Assembly: GCF_017356245.1 (NCBI RefSeq)
Contig: NZ_JAFMZZ010000001.1
Span: 2,901,943 to 2,965,942 of the forward strand
DNA: 64,000 bases
Source: Bordetella petrii
Lineage (GTDB): Bacteria > Pseudomonadota > Gammaproteobacteria > Burkholderiales > Burkholderiaceae_B
Direction: 5' to 3'
Positions 54,694-64,000 of this stretch are shown here, one piece after another (position 1 is the stretch's first letter; every line of letters begins with the position of its first letter). The position numbers were made by a program, and so were the translations under genes. The notes under the pieces are model-generated. The model worked only from the letters and a program-made list of their open reading frames with translations, was not told the DNA's origin and did no database searches.

Positions 54694-54733
54694 GGCGGGC
54701 CTGCCGCGCATGGCCCGCCATGCCTGGCGGGGC

Positions 54734-55501
54734 TCAGGTCGGAAACGACTCGCGCAGCGCGAACGTGGCCTGCTTGAACACCCCCAGGTCGGTGCCCACC
54801 GCCACGAAATGCATGCCCATGTCCAGGTAGCGGCGCGCGTCGGCGTGTACCGGCGCCAGAATGCCCACGGCCTTGCCCTGCGCGCTGACGCGGTGGTACA
54901 GGTGGCGGATGGCCTCCTGCACTTCCGGATGCCCCGGGTTGCCCAGATGCCCCAGCGCAGCCGCCAGGTCCGACGGGCCGATGAAGACGCCATCCACGCC
55001 CTCTACCGCCGCGATCTCGTCCACCGCCTCGATGCCGGGGCGGCTTTCAATCTGCAGCAGCACGCAGATGTTGTCGTTGATGGTGTGCAGGTAGTCGGGC
55101 ACCGTGCCGTAGCGGTTGCTGCGCTGCGAGCCGGCCACCCCGCGGATGCCCTGCGGCGGATAGCGCGTGGCCGCCACCGCGCGGCGGGCGTCTTCTTCCG
55201 ATTCGATGAACGGAATCAGCAGGTTGTAGAAACCGATATCCAGCAGGCGCTTGATCTCGACCGGGTCGTTCCACGACGGCCGCCCCACCGGCGCGCTGTC
55301 GCTGCCCTGCAGGGCCTGCAGCTGCTGCAGGAACATCGGCACCTCGTTGGGCGAATGCTCGCCGTCCAGCAGCAGCCAATCGTAGTTGGCCAGCCCCACC
55401 AGCTCTGCGGTAATGTGGCTGGACATGCACATCCAGAAGCCGATCAGCCGTTCGCGCGCCAGGATGCGCTGGCGGAAGCGGTTGGGTAGCGGAGAAGTCA
55501 T
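54734..55501 (-). CDS. HpaI/GarL-family aldolase (2-keto-3-deoxy sugar acid type)
   Basis: A 255-residue class II pyruvate aldolase. Active-site segments are [10 protein letters not shown] (His), [10 protein letters not shown] (Arg), [10 protein letters not shown] (Glu) and [11 protein letters not shown] (Asp). It would split a 2-keto-3-deoxy or 5-keto-4-deoxy sugar acid into pyruvate and an aldehyde; GarL (2-dehydro-3-deoxyglucarate aldolase) is the best-known relative. It is the last gene of the six-gene leftward cluster, after the IlvD/Edd dehydratase that would supply its substrate. Only remotely similar to the HpaI at 4238-5044. Confidence 0.85.
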   Translation of the reverse strand: MTSPLPNRFRQRILARERLIGFWMCMSSHITAELVGLANYDWLLLDGEHSPNEVPMFLQQLQALQGSDSAPVGRPSWNDPVEIKRLLDIGFYNLLIPFIESEEDARRAVAATRYPPQGIRGVAGSQRSNRYGTVPDYLHTINDNICVLLQIESRPGIEAVDEIAAVEGVDGVFIGPSDLAAALGHLGNPGHPEVQEAIRHLYHRVSAQGKAVGILAPVHADARRYLDMGMHFVAVGTDLGVFKQATFALRESFPT

Positions 55502-55554
55502 GAAGATTCCTTTGCAGTGGCGAATTCAGTCAGTTCGGGCGCCGCGCCCGCGGC

Positions 55555-57300
55555 TCAGTGGATCTCGGGCTCTCCGGCCGTCTCTTGGCGCTGCCCGGTC
55601 TGCAGGAAATCGAAATCGCAGCCGGTATCGGCCTGGCTGATGTGCTTCAGGTACAGCACGCCGTAGCCGCGCTCGAACCGGGGCGGCGGCGCCTGCCAGG
55701 CCGCGCGGCGGGCGGCCAGCTCGGCATCCGGCAGCTGCACGTCCAGGCGCCGGTTGGGCACGTCCAGGGTGATCAGGTCGCCGTCGCGCACCAGCGCCAG
55801 CGGCCCGCCCACATACGATTCCGGCGCCACGTGCAGCACGCACGCGCCGTAGCTGGTGCCGCTCATGCGCGCATCGGAAATGCGCAGCATGTCGCGCACG
55901 CCTTGCTTGAGCAATTTCTGCGGGATCGGCAGTTGGCCCCATTCGGGCATGCCCGGCGCGCCCTGCGGGCCGGCGTTCTGCAGCACGATCACGCTGTCGG
56001 CGTCCACATCCAGGTCCGGATCGTCGATGCGCGCGGCCATGTCGTTGTAGTCTTTGAACACCACGGCGCGGCCCGTATGGGTCTGCAGGCGCGCCTCCAT
56101 GGCCGGCGGCTTGATCACCGCGCCGTCGGGCGCCAGGTTGCCGCGCAGCACGGCCAGGCCGTCGCGCGGAACCAGCGCCTGCTCGCGCGTGCGGATCACG
56201 TCGTCGTGGAAGACGCGCGCCCCGGCGATGTTTTCGCCCAGCGTGCGGCCGTCGACGGTCTGCTGGGCGGTGTCGAGCAGGTCGCCCAGCTGAACCATCA
56301 GGGCGCGCAGGCCGCCGGCATAGTAGAAGTCTTCCATCAGGTACTTGCCCGAGGGACGCAGGTTGGCCAGCACAGGCGTGCTGCGCGCCAGGCTGTCGAA
56401 GCGGTCGAGATCGAGCGGAAATCCGCAGCGCCGCGCCATGGCGATCAGGTGCACCACGGCGTTGGTCGAGCCCGACAGGGCCAGCACCGTGCGCACGGCG
56501 TTGTCGAACGATGCCGCCGTCAGCAGGCTGGACGGGGTGACATCGTGCCACACCATCTCGACGATGCGCTTGCCCGACAGGGTAGCCATTTGCGCATGGC
56601 GCGAATCGGGCGCCGGAATCGACGAATAGCCCGACAGGCACAGGCCCAGCGCCTCGACCGCCGCCGTCATGGTGGATGCGGTGCCCATGGTCATGCAGTG
56701 GCCGGGCGAACGCGCGATGCCGTCTTCGACGCCCTGCCAGTCTTCTTCAGTGATGTTGCCGGCGCGCAGCTCCGCCCAGTATTTCCAGGTGTCCGAACCC
56801 GAGCCCAGCGTCTGGCCGTTCCAGTTGCCGCGCAGCATGGGCCCGGCCGGCACGAAGATGGTGGGCAGGTCCATCGAGGCCGCCCCCATCAGCAATGCCG
56901 GCGTCGTCTTGTCGCAGCCGCCCATCAGCACACAGCCATCGGCCGGGTACGACCGCAGCAGCTCTTCGGTTTCCATGGCCAGCAGGTTGCGGTAGAGCAT
57001 GGTCGTGGGCTTCTGGAAAGGCTCGGACAGGCTCATGGCCGGCATTTCCACCGGAAAGCCGCCGGCCTGCCAGATGCCGCGCTTGACCTCTTCGACCCGC
57101 TGCTTGAAATGGCTGTGACAGGGGTTGATATCGCTCCAGGTGTTGATGATGGCGATCACCGGCTTGCCGGCGTAGTCGGAGCGGTGGTAGCCCATCTGCG
57201 CCGTGCGCGAGCGGTGTCCGAACGAACGCAGGTCTTTCACGCCGTACCAGCGATGGCTGCGCAGGTCTTCGGGGCGCTTGCGCTTGGAATGGTCAGTCAT
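55555..57300 (-). CDS. IlvD/Edd-family dehydratase, L-arabinonate dehydratase-like
   Basis: A 581-residue [2Fe-2S] dehydratase. Cluster cysteines are C61 (DINPCHSH), C129 (GGCDKTTPA) and C202 ([11 protein letters not shown]); the same spacing is found in Rhizobium L-arabinonate dehydratase. It should turn an aldonic acid into a 2-keto-3-deoxy acid. Dihydroxyacid dehydratase IlvD is less likely because the gene lies in a catabolic cluster and has the long-form C-terminus ([15 protein letters not shown]). The true sugar acid is unknown. Confidence 0.88.
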   Translation of the reverse strand: MTDHSKRKRPEDLRSHRWYGVKDLRSFGHRSRTAQMGYHRSDYAGKPVIAIINTWSDINPCHSHFKQRVEEVKRGIWQAGGFPVEMPAMSLSEPFQKPTTMLYRNLLAMETEELLRSYPADGCVLMGGCDKTTPALLMGAASMDLPTIFVPAGPMLRGNWNGQTLGSGSDTWKYWAELRAGNITEEDWQGVEDGIARSPGHCMTMGTASTMTAAVEALGLCLSGYSSIPAPDSRHAQMATLSGKRIVEMVWHDVTPSSLLTAASFDNAVRTVLALSGSTNAVVHLIAMARRCGFPLDLDRFDSLARSTPVLANLRPSGKYLMEDFYYAGGLRALMVQLGDLLDTAQQTVDGRTLGENIAGARVFHDDVIRTREQALVPRDGLAVLRGNLAPDGAVIKPPAMEARLQTHTGRAVVFKDYNDMAARIDDPDLDVDADSVIVLQNAGPQGAPGMPEWGQLPIPQKLLKQGVRDMLRISDARMSGTSYGACVLHVAPESYVGGPLALVRDGDLITLDVPNRRLDVQLPDAELAARRAAWQAPPPRFERGYGVLYLKHISQADTGCDFDFLQTGQRQETAGEPEIH

Positions 57301-57360
57301 GGGATGGAGTCCTTCGATGAGTCGTCGGGATGCGGCAAGGGCCGTCTCGTTTCGGGAAAA

Positions 57361-58473
57361 TCAGGCGCCCAGGATGTAGGGCACGCCGCTGCGTTCGCAC
57401 AGCGCGCGCAGGCGCTGCTCCAGCGCGGCCGGAATGGGGATGCCGTCGCGCAGGCGGCGCTGGCGCTCGGCGGCCTCGGGCTCGCCGGCCACCTGCACTG
57501 ACCGGGCCGGATCGGCCGGCGGCGTGTCGTGCAGCATGTCGATCACGTCGTCGACCTCTTCCTCGAACGAGCCCGAGTCGCGGAACGCATCCGGATTCAG
57601 GGCCAGGAAGAAGTGGCCGATGTCGTCGGGCTCGCCCGGCTGGCGCACGGCCGCGCGGCGCGCCGCCATGGCGCTGCCGCCCAGGGTGCCGCCCAGTATC
57701 TGCGCCATCACGGCCAGCCCGTAGCCCTTGTGGCTGCTCATGGCGGGGGTGCCGCCCAGCGGAGTCAGGCCGCCCTCGGGGCGCTCGAAAATGTATTGCA
57801 TGGCCTGCGCGGTATCGGTCACGCTGCCGCCCTGCCCATCGACGGCCCAGCCTTCGGGCAGGGGCTTGCCGTGGAAGTCGTAGACCTTCACTTTGTTGGC
57901 GGCCACGGTGGTGGTGGCCATGTCGAGCACAAAGGGTTCGTTCTGCGCCGCCGGGGCGGCGAAGGCGATCGGGTTGGTGCCCAGCACGGGCGCGGCGCCA
58001 TGGGTGGGCACCATGATGAGCGTGGTGGCGCTGCTGGTGACCAGGCCCACCACGCCGCGCCGCACGGCCATGCGGGCGTAGACGCCGGCCGCGCCGAAAT
58101 GATGCGAGTTGCGCACCGCCACGGCGCCCACGCCGTGCTCCAGGGCCTTGTCCACCGCCAGCTGCATGGCCTGCGCCGCCACCGGATAGCCCAGCCCGGC
58201 CATGCCGTCGAGCAGCGCGGTCGAGGCCGCGTCGCGCACCACGCGCGGGCGGGCGTCGATGCGCAGCGTGCCCGCGCGCAGCTTGGCCTCGTACGACGGC
58301 AGCATGGAAATGCCGTGCGAATCGATGCCCAGCAGGTCGGTCTCGGCCATCAGGCCGGCGGTCGTGGCGGCCAGATCGTCCGCCATGCCCCAGGCCGTCA
58401 ATACCCGCAGAATCTGTTCGCGTACCTGCCCGGCGGCCGCTCTTGCCGCTTGCACACTACTGCTGCCCTGCAC
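57361..58473 (-). CDS. Ldh-family NAD(P)-dependent oxidoreductase (malate/L-lactate dehydrogenase 2 family)
   Basis: A 370-residue protein of the family that includes YlbC ureidoglycolate dehydrogenase, ComC sulfolactate dehydrogenase and piperideine-2-carboxylate reductase. It shows ETDLLGIDSHGISMLPSYEAKLRAG, AVRNSHHFGAAGVYARMA and VGTNPIAFAAPA, all typical. I start it at GTG 58473, with AAGGAG seven bases before; the longer frame from 58539 would overlap gntR. It probably oxidises a 2-hydroxy acid or reduces a 2-keto acid in the pathway. Confidence 0.83.
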   Translation of the reverse strand: MQGSSSVQAARAAAGQVREQILRVLTAWGMADDLAATTAGLMAETDLLGIDSHGISMLPSYEAKLRAGTLRIDARPRVVRDAASTALLDGMAGLGYPVAAQAMQLAVDKALEHGVGAVAVRNSHHFGAAGVYARMAVRRGVVGLVTSSATTLIMVPTHGAAPVLGTNPIAFAAPAAQNEPFVLDMATTTVAANKVKVYDFHGKPLPEGWAVDGQGGSVTDTAQAMQYIFERPEGGLTPLGGTPAMSSHKGYGLAVMAQILGGTLGGSAMAARRAAVRQPGEPDDIGHFFLALNPDAFRDSGSFEEEVDDVIDMLHDTPPADPARSVQVAGEPEAAERQRRLRDGIPIPAALEQRLRALCERSGVPYILGA

Positions 58474-58535
58474 TGCCTGTCTCCTTGGGGCTTGTGCCCG
58501 TTTGTTTTCATGATGCGCCCGGCCCGGGCGCCTGC

Positions 58536-59309
58536 TCAATCCCTTTCGCGGTCGACCAGGCGATGGCGGGCCTGCCCCAGGTGGAACTGCATCGCCACCC
58601 GGGCCCGTTCGCCGTCTTGTTCGCGGATCGCGCCCAGGATCGCCGCATGCTCGTCGGCCACGCGCTGCGCGCGCTGGCGCGAACCGGTGCGCGTCAGGCT
58701 CAGCGTCAGGCGCATGAAGCCGCTGATGGATTCGTGGATGGATTCCAGCACGCCCAGGTAGTAGTCGTTGCCGGTGGCCTGCGCGATGCTGGCATGGAAC
58801 GCCAGGTCGGCCTCGGGCGAGACGTGGCCGCGCTCGAGCCCGTCGATGAAGGCGGCATGCGCGTCGGCGATGCTCTGCAGTTCTTCATCGGTGCGCCGCA
58901 GCGCCGCCAGGCGGGCCGCATCGCCTTCCAGCGCCATGCGGATTTCCTGCGCCCGCAGATAGGCGCCCACGTTCTGCACGTCGCTGAAGGTTTTAAGGCG
59001 CGGCGCCGGCTGCTGGCTGACGAAGGTGCCCAGGCCCTGGTGGGCGGTGACCAGGCCGTCGGCGCGCAGGCGCAGCAGCGCTTCGCGCACCACCGGCCTG
59101 GACACGCCGAACCGTTCGCAGATTTCGTGTTCCGAGGGCAGTTTGTCGCCCACGTTCAGGCTGCCGCCGGCGATCTGTTCGAAGATCTGGCCATACAGCT
59201 GGTCGGCCAGCCGCACCCGCTGGCCGCGTTCCAGCACCAGCGTGCCGGTGCCGGCTTCCGCCGCCGCGGCGGCCGGCGCTGGCGCGCCAGCCGATTTCTT
59301 GCGTTTCAA
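58536..59309 (-). CDS. GntR-family transcriptional regulator (FadR/FCD subgroup)
   Basis: A 257-residue regulator. A winged helix-turn-helix lies at about 30-100 (RLADQLYGQIFEQIAGGSLNVGDKLPSEHEICERFGVSRPVVREALLRLRADGLV), followed by an all-helical FCD ligand-binding domain with the metal-site histidines in LAFHASIAQATGND and ADEHAAIL. I take the TTG at 59309 (LKRKKSAG) as a probable start, preceded by GGGGAG; the frame stays open to 59393. Most likely it controls the cluster through the palindrome at 61563-61577. Confidence 0.85.
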   Translation of the reverse strand: MKRKKSAGAPAPAAAAAEAGTGTLVLERGQRVRLADQLYGQIFEQIAGGSLNVGDKLPSEHEICERFGVSRPVVREALLRLRADGLVTAHQGLGTFVSQQPAPRLKTFSDVQNVGAYLRAQEIRMALEGDAARLAALRRTDEELQSIADAHAAFIDGLERGHVSPEADLAFHASIAQATGNDYYLGVLESIHESISGFMRLTLSLTRTGSRQRAQRVADEHAAILGAIREQDGERARVAMQFHLGQARHRLVDRERD

Positions 59310-59421
59310 CTCGCTCCCCTTTCCACGTTGCGGGCTGCCGTCGCGTATCGCCGGCCGTTCGCAGATGTCCGGCGCCGCGCCGGCGCCAGACACTTATATA
59401 CCACTGTCGGGCGCCGGTCGC

Positions 59422-60504
59422 TCACCCGCCCGCCACCCCCTGGGTGTTGACGTACAGCGCGTAGATGGAATGCGACGAGGCCATGAACAGCCGGTTGCGC
59501 TGCGGACCGCCGAAGCACAAGTTGGCGCAGCGTTCGGGCAAATGGATGTGGCCCAGGCGCTTGCCTTGCGGCGACACCACCATCACGCCGTCCTTGCCTT
59601 CGCCCATGCCCCAACCGCACCACAGGTTGCCGTCGATATCGCAGCGCATGCCGTCGATGGTGCCGCCCTGCGCATCCAGGAATACCCGGCGGTTGGACAG
59701 GCGGGCCCCGCCGTCGGCCACGTCGTAGGCGTGGATCAGGCGGTTCGGCGCGGCACGGCCCTCGACCACATACAGCAGCGAGCGGTCCGGCGAAAAGCAC
59801 AGCCCGTTGGCGCCTTTCAGGTCGGTGATCATGGCCTCGCCCTTGCCCGTGGCCGCGTCGATGCGGTAGACCGTGTGCGGCAGTTCGGCCCGGGCCTTGC
59901 GGCCTTCATAGTTGCCCCCGATGCCGAACGGCGGGTCCGAGAACCAGATCGATCCATCGGTATGGCACACCACGTCATTGGGCGAATTCAGCGGCTTGCC
60001 CTGGTAGTTGTCCATCAACACTGTGACCGAGCCGTCGTATTCGGTGCGCGTGACCCGGCGCGTCAGGTGCTCGCAGGTAACCAGCCGGCCCTGGCGGTCG
60101 CGCGTATTGCCGTTGGCGTAGTTCGAGGGCTTGCGGAATTCGCTGACGGCGCCGGTTTCCTCTTCCCACTTCATGATGCGGTTGTTGGGAATATCGCTCC
60201 ACAGCAGGAAGCGGCCGTCGCCGAACCACACCGGCCCCTCGGCCCAGCGCATGCCGGTGGCGATGCGCTCCACGCCGGCATTGAACAGGCGGTAAGGCTC
60301 AAAGGCCGGGTCCAGCACTTGCACGGCGGGATCCGGATAGGCCGGCGCGGGCTGCCAGGCCAGCGCCGCGCCCGGCAGCGCGGCCACCGCCGCCGCGCCG
60401 GCGCCGGCCAGCAGGCGGCGGCGCGCCGGGTCCGCCGGCGCGCCGCCGGAGGAAAGCATTCCCTGCGAGGCGGCTCGGGGCCGCCGCAAATCGGCATCGT
60501 GCAT
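59422..60504 (-). CDS. SMP-30/gluconolactonase-family protein with Tat signal
   Basis: A 360-residue six-bladed propeller enzyme expected to hydrolyse a sugar lactone. The twin-arginine leader [25 protein letters not shown] (about 25-50) sends it to the periplasm folded. Metal-binding propeller features are RWAEGPVW (Glu), [22 protein letters not shown] (Asn, Asp) and [13 protein letters not shown]. The start at 60504 places the RRR motif at a normal distance. It would open a lactone outside the cytoplasm before uptake of the free acid. Confidence 0.87.
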   Translation of the reverse strand: MHDADLRRPRAASQGMLSSGGAPADPARRRLLAGAGAAAVAALPGAALAWQPAPAYPDPAVQVLDPAFEPYRLFNAGVERIATGMRWAEGPVWFGDGRFLLWSDIPNNRIMKWEEETGAVSEFRKPSNYANGNTRDRQGRLVTCEHLTRRVTRTEYDGSVTVLMDNYQGKPLNSPNDVVCHTDGSIWFSDPPFGIGGNYEGRKARAELPHTVYRIDAATGKGEAMITDLKGANGLCFSPDRSLLYVVEGRAAPNRLIHAYDVADGGARLSNRRVFLDAQGGTIDGMRCDIDGNLWCGWGMGEGKDGVMVVSPQGKRLGHIHLPERCANLCFGGPQRNRLFMASSHSIYALYVNTQGVAGG

Positions 60505-60581
60505 GCAAGTCTCCGTTGTGTGGTCGTGAGGAAAACCTGGCGGGCAATCGGCGCGCGCCGGGGCGCGCGCATCGCGGCGAT

Positions 60582-61511
60582 CTACGCGGCGGCGGGCTCG
60601 CGGTCCCATTCGAGCAGGCTGCGAGCCACCGGCGCCACACGCTGGCGCTCGGATTCGGACAGGCCGGTCAAGAGCGGCAGCATCGGCCCCATGTCGGCCA
60701 CGCCGGACAGCGTCACGGCATCGTGCAGTACGCGGATCGGGCTGATCTGGTCGCGGCAGTCTTCCAGGCCCAGATAGCGCGCGCGCACCTGCTCGGCTTC
60801 GTCGAAGCGGCCTTCGTGCAGCAGGCGCAGCAGGCGCATCGAGCCGCGCGGCGCCACGCAAACCGACCCCGACGTGAAGCTCTTCAGCCCGAACTGGCGG
60901 AAATGCGCGATGGCCGGGCGTTCGCCCACGCCGCTGACCAGCCAGCGCGAGTCCACCGCCTGCAGCAGCGCGGCCAGGTAGGGATCGTCGGCCGGATCGT
61001 CGCGCACCACGGCGTACTTCAGGGCCGCGATGCGCCCCTCGTCGACCAGGCCGGCCACCGTGGCGGGCGCCAGGTAGCCGGACGATTTCAGGTACACCAC
61101 CACCGGCTTGCCCAGCGCGTCGCTGAAGCGGCGGATGCCGTCGGCCAGGCCGGCGTCGGTGTACGGAAACGACATCGGCAGCAGCATGGCGGTGGGAAAC
61201 GCGCGCGTGCGCAAGATGGCGGCCTGGTCGATCAGCTTGCCGTAGTCGGGGCCCGCCGAGGGCAGCACCCAGGTGTCGTCGCCCGCGGCCTCTGCCAGGA
61301 AATCCACCAGGCGGGCGTATTCGCTGACGCCCACGTTATAGAAATTGGCATTGCCGCCATACATCACGCTGCGCACGCCGCCCTGCTCCAGATGGCGCAG
61401 CAGGGCCTGGTTGGCATTCGTGTCCAGCGACAGATCGGCCTTGCGCGCCAGCGGCGGAACGGCAATGACGGAACGCTGCAGGTCGGCGGCGGTGACCGGG
61501 GTGGTTTTCAT
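60582..61511 (-). CDS. DapA-family (DHDPS/NAL) lyase
   Basis: A 309-residue class I aldolase/dehydratase of the dihydrodipicolinate synthase superfamily. The Schiff-base lysine is likely in [11 protein letters not shown] and the catalytic tyrosine in [10 protein letters not shown]. The usual GxxGE substrate motif near the N-terminus is replaced by GGNANFYN, so it is not DapA itself; a 2-keto-3-deoxy-sugar-acid aldolase or dehydratase role fits the cluster. It is the first gene of the leftward operon, starting 47 bases after its -10 element. Confidence 0.82.
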   Translation of the reverse strand: MKTTPVTAADLQRSVIAVPPLARKADLSLDTNANQALLRHLEQGGVRSVMYGGNANFYNVGVSEYARLVDFLAEAAGDDTWVLPSAGPDYGKLIDQAAILRTRAFPTAMLLPMSFPYTDAGLADGIRRFSDALGKPVVVYLKSSGYLAPATVAGLVDEGRIAALKYAVVRDDPADDPYLAALLQAVDSRWLVSGVGERPAIAHFRQFGLKSFTSGSVCVAPRGSMRLLRLLHEGRFDEAEQVRARYLGLEDCRDQISPIRVLHDAVTLSGVADMGPMLPLLTGLSESERQRVAPVARSLLEWDREPAAA

Positions 61512-61557
61512 GGCGGTAACTCCTGGAAGCCCTGTTGTCGAAAAGGAAGTCAAAAAA

Positions 61558-61587
61558 AGTATACTTGGTTGACAAGTAAAAGCTCAA
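61558..61587 (-). promoter_or_regulatory. Promoter of the leftward sugar-acid operon
   Basis: On the minus strand TTGAGC (61582-61587) and TATACT (61558-61563) are 18 bases apart and face the DapA-family gene. The spacer holds the ACTTG-N5-CAAGT palindrome. Confidence 0.75.
61563..61577. promoter_or_regulatory. Palindrome ACTTG-GTTGA-CAAGT: candidate GntR operator
   Basis: It lies between the -35 and -10 of the leftward promoter and covers the -35 of the rightward one, so one bound GntR dimer could block both. The form is typical of FCD-subgroup operators. Confidence 0.6.
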
Positions 61588-61597
61588 TACCTATATT
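61569..61597 (+). promoter_or_regulatory. Promoter of the rightward transport genes
   Basis: A consensus TTGACA (61569-61574) and TATATT (61592-61597) with exact 17-base spacing face the first Bug gene. Confidence 0.8.
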
Positions 61598-61706
61598 TGT
61601 ATTACAACAGTTCAGCACCGCGAGCCCACCGCTGCCGGCCCCACCTGGCCGCCGCGCGGGCGCCCCGAAAGAATGCGCGCCAGGCGCACCCCGAGGAGAC
61701 ACCGCA

Positions 61707-62708
61707 ATGCTTGTCAATTTTTCGTTCCGCCCCCTGTTGGCCGGCATGTGCGCGGCGGCCGCGCTGGCGGCCCCGCCCGGCGCGTCCGCGGCCGATTCGT
61801 ACCCGGACCGCCAGGTCACCATCCTGGTGCCTTTTCCGGCCGGCGGCACCACCGACATCGCGGCCCGCGTGGTGGCGGCCGAACTGGGCAAGGCCTGGAA
61901 GCAGCCCGTGGTGGTGGAAAACCGCGCCGGCGCCGGCGGCAACGTGGGCACCGCCGAGGCGGCCCGTGCCAAGCCCGACGGCTACACCCTGCTGATGGGC
62001 ACGGTCAGCACCCACGCCATCAACCAGTCGGTGTACGCCAAGCTGCCCTACGATCCGGTGCGCGATTTCACGCCGGTGACCCTGGTGATCCCGGTGCCCA
62101 ACATCCTGGAACTGAACCCCGCGTTCGCCGACCGGCACAAGATCCGCTCGGTGGCCGACCTGATCGCCTACCTGAAGGCCAATCCCGGCAAGGTCAACAT
62201 GGCCTCTACCGGCAACGGCACCTCTACACACCTGTCCGGCGAACTGTTCCAGGCCATGACCGGCACCAAGATGACCCACGTGCCGTACAAGGGCAGCAGC
62301 CCGGCGCTGACCGACGTCATGAGCGGCTCGGCGGACCTCATCTTCGACAACCTGCCGTCGTCGATGGGCTTCCTGAAGGCCGGCAAGCTGCGCCCGCTGG
62401 CCGTCACCAGCGCCGAGCGCTCGCCCGCCCTGCCCGATGTGCCCACCATGGCGCAGGCCGGCGTGGCCGGCTACGACGCGTCCAGCTGGTTCGGCCTGCT
62501 GGCGCCGGCCGGCACGCCCCCGGCCATCGTCGAGCAGGTGCAGCGCGACGTCGCGAAAATCCTGCAGGATCCGGCCGTGCGCGCGCGCTTCGCCGCGCTG
62601 GGCGCGGTGCCGTCGGGCATGGCCCCGGCGCAGTTCAAGCAGTTCATGGCCGCCGAAGCCGCCAAATGGGCCAAGGTGGTCAAGCAATCGGGCGCTCGGG
62701 TCGACTGA
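61707..62708 (+). CDS. Tripartite tricarboxylate transporter substrate-binding protein (Bug family), copy 1
   Basis: A 333-residue periplasmic receptor. The signal peptide (about 1-28, ending GASA) precedes the family start [55 protein letters not shown] and [16 protein letters not shown] are typical Bug motifs that bind a carboxylate. GAGGAG lies before the ATG. No tctA/tctB membrane genes are adjacent, so it would use a transporter encoded elsewhere. Confidence 0.9.
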   Translation: MLVNFSFRPLLAGMCAAAALAAPPGASAADSYPDRQVTILVPFPAGGTTDIAARVVAAELGKAWKQPVVVENRAGAGGNVGTAEAARAKPDGYTLLMGTVSTHAINQSVYAKLPYDPVRDFTPVTLVIPVPNILELNPAFADRHKIRSVADLIAYLKANPGKVNMASTGNGTSTHLSGELFQAMTGTKMTHVPYKGSSPALTDVMSGSADLIFDNLPSSMGFLKAGKLRPLAVTSAERSPALPDVPTMAQAGVAGYDASSWFGLLAPAGTPPAIVEQVQRDVAKILQDPAVRARFAALGAVPSGMAPAQFKQFMAAEAAKWAKVVKQSGARVD

Positions 62709-62781
62709 CCCCGCCCCGTTCCCAGGCTGCCGGGGCGCGTGGCCGGCGGCTCATCCAACAACACGCGCACCAGGAGACATT

Positions 62782-63753
62782 GTGAACAAACTGATCAGCG
62801 CTATTGCGACCGCCAGCCTGGCCCTGCTGGGCGGCACCGCCACCCACGCGGCCTCGTTTCCCGACAAACCGGTCACCATCATCGTGCCGTTCGTGCCCGG
62901 CGGTTCGTCCGACATCACGGCGCGCTCGGTCATGCCGAGCATGCAGACGCTGCTGGGCCAGAGCTTCGTGGCCGAGAACAAGCCCGGCGCCAACAGCGCC
63001 ATCGGCGCCCAGGCGCTGGCGCGTTCGCCGGCCGACGGCTACACCATGATGGTGGGCTCGATCGGCACGTTCGCCATCAACGAGGCGCTTTACAAAGAAC
63101 TGGCCTACAACCCCAGCAAAGACTTCGTGTATCTGACACAGGCCGTGCGCAACCCGAATATCCTGGTGGCGCCGCCCTCGTTCCCGCCCAACACCGTGGC
63201 GGAACTGGTTGAATACGCCAAGAAGCACCCCGGCGAAGTCACGTACGCCTCGTCGGGCACGGGCTCGTCGGACCACCTGTCGGCCATCCTGTTCCGCCAG
63301 CGCACCGGCACCACGGGCGTCGACGTGCCCTACCGCGGCGGCGCCGCGGCCATCGCCGACCTGCTCGGCGCGCAGGTCAATGTCTCGTTCCAGAACCTGG
63401 GCGCGGTGCAAAAGTACGTGCAGGCGGGCAAGCTGAAGGCCCTGGCCATCACCGGCGACGCGCGCGCCGCCGACCTGCCCAAGGTGCCCACCCTGACCGA
63501 AGCCGGCATCAAGGACATGGTGGTGTATTCATGGCAGGGCTTTGCGGTGCCCAAGGGCACGCCGGCCCCGGTGGTCAAGACCCTGTCCGACGCCCTGCGC
63601 AAGAGCCTGCGCGAGCCCGACGTCACCAAGACCCTGCAGGGGCTGGGTTTCGAAGTCGTGGCCAGTTCGCCGGAAGAGTTCGCCAAATTCCAGCAGGGCG
63701 AAGTCAAGCGCTGGAAGCAGGTGATCAAGGAAGGCGGCATCCAGCTGCAATAA
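62782..63753 (+). CDS. Tripartite tricarboxylate transporter substrate-binding protein (Bug family), copy 2
   Basis: A 323-residue receptor, the tandem neighbour and clear paralogue of copy 1 (SFPDKPVTIIVPFVPGGSSDITARSVMP; VPYRGGAAAIADLLGAQV). The signal peptide is about residues 1-23 (MNKLISAIATASLALLGGTATHA). It starts at GTG 62782 with AGGAG upstream. Divergence from copy 1 is large, so the two receptors may differ in ligand, for example lactone-derived acid versus free acid. Confidence 0.9.
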   Translation: MNKLISAIATASLALLGGTATHAASFPDKPVTIIVPFVPGGSSDITARSVMPSMQTLLGQSFVAENKPGANSAIGAQALARSPADGYTMMVGSIGTFAINEALYKELAYNPSKDFVYLTQAVRNPNILVAPPSFPPNTVAELVEYAKKHPGEVTYASSGTGSSDHLSAILFRQRTGTTGVDVPYRGGAAAIADLLGAQVNVSFQNLGAVQKYVQAGKLKALAITGDARAADLPKVPTLTEAGIKDMVVYSWQGFAVPKGTPAPVVKTLSDALRKSLREPDVTKTLQGLGFEVVASSPEEFAKFQQGEVKRWKQVIKEGGIQLQ

Positions 63754-63845
63754 CCGACGGGCGCGGCGCGGGCAGCCAGTTGCCCGCCCGCGCCTCGAAT
63801 CAAGTAGCATTTGCGTTTTCCCCTCCTTTACCCCGCGCATACGAC

Positions 63846-64000
63846 ATGACCAAGCAACGCATCCTCCAGGTCGGCTCCCTGTCCGGCTCGCCGTCGGCCA
63901 ATCAGCGGCTGGCCGACGGCTACGACGTCTTCGAACTCTGGAAGCACGGCGACCGCAAGGCCGCGCTGGCCGAGTACGGCCCGGGCATCACGGCCATGGT
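63846..64000 (+). CDS. D-isomer-specific 2-hydroxyacid dehydrogenase, N-terminal part (partial)
   Basis: The first 51 residues (MTKQRILQVGSLSGSPSANQRLADGYDVFELWKHGDRKAALAEYGPGITAM) match the start of glyoxylate/hydroxypyruvate reductase-like enzymes; the rest lies beyond the window. It follows copy 2 of the Bug gene after 92 bases, on the same strand. It could reduce the 2-keto acid or aldehyde-derived product formed by the aldolases of this cluster. The exact substrate is unknown. Confidence 0.7.
   Translation, partial: MTKQRILQVGSLSGSPSANQRLADGYDVFELWKHGDRKAALAEYGPGITAM

Overview
The window looks like chromosomal DNA from a high-GC betaproteobacterium of the Alcaligenaceae (Bordetella/Achromobacter-like). 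The grounds are uniformly GC-rich coding sequence, the order ihfA-pheT-pheS-rplT-rpmI and comM-ubiK-glnK-amtB, two tandem Bug-type (TctC) binding proteins, and dispersed GTGTCTGAC inverted repeats. No rRNA, CRISPR array, integrase, transposase or phage gene was found. This is a metabolic and housekeeping segment, so the unusual signals lie in gene order and control regions.

Layout. 1-5.0 kb: a Rieske dioxygenase alpha subunit (cut by the window edge) and its flavin/iron-sulfur reductase, divergent from a lower meta-cleavage operon hpaG1-hpaG2-hpaH-hpaI, with a promoter and palindromes between them. 5.0-6.2 kb: a repeat cluster, an unknown membrane protein, a doubtful small ORF and tRNA-Pro(GGG). 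6.2-11.4 kb: the rpmI-rplT-pheS-pheT-ihfA-merR translation block, with its own promoter and a possible attenuator before pheS. 11.4-15.6 kb: comM, ubiK and a sigma54-type glnK-amtB operon. 15.6-17.7 kb: tetR divergent from an MFS transporter across a perfect 20-bp inverted repeat. 17.7-26.6 kb: a livK-livH-livM-livG-livF ABC importer next to trifunctional putA, with GTTGCA motifs on both sides of putA. 26.7-40.5 kb: a long minus-strand run reading clpS, alpha-2-macroglobulin, pbpC, clpA, pqiA, pqiB, pqiC. 40.7-46.5 kb: csp, a DUF192 protein, a 3-oxoadipyl-CoA thiolase, a ClC channel, sodB and xseA. 46.8-51.5 kb: exbB-exbD-lpxK-trm112-kdsB, adk and an SDR. 51.6-54.6 kb: murJ, an orphan FecR-like protein and rpsT. 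54.7-64 kb: a sugar-acid or lactone catabolic cluster.

How the genes work together. The hpa operon takes the ring-cleavage product after its oxidation to pyruvate and succinate semialdehyde, while the divergent oxygenase could start attack on an aromatic. The liv importer and putA probably form an amino-acid (possibly proline) uptake and oxidation unit. The alpha-2-macroglobulin/PBP1C pair and the PqiABC system are both cell-envelope functions that surround the clpA protease subunit. In the last cluster, a Tat-exported lactonase, IlvD/Edd dehydratase, HpaI-type aldolase, DapA-type lyase and an Ldh-type dehydrogenase, with a GntR regulator among them, run leftwards. Two Bug receptors and a D-2-hydroxyacid dehydrogenase run rightwards. 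The two arms share a 40-bp control region with two good promoters overlapping a palindrome.

The points I would look at first are the GTTGCA sites flanking putA, the split of clpS from clpA, the orphan FecR between murJ and rpsT, and the divergent control region of the sugar-acid cluster.
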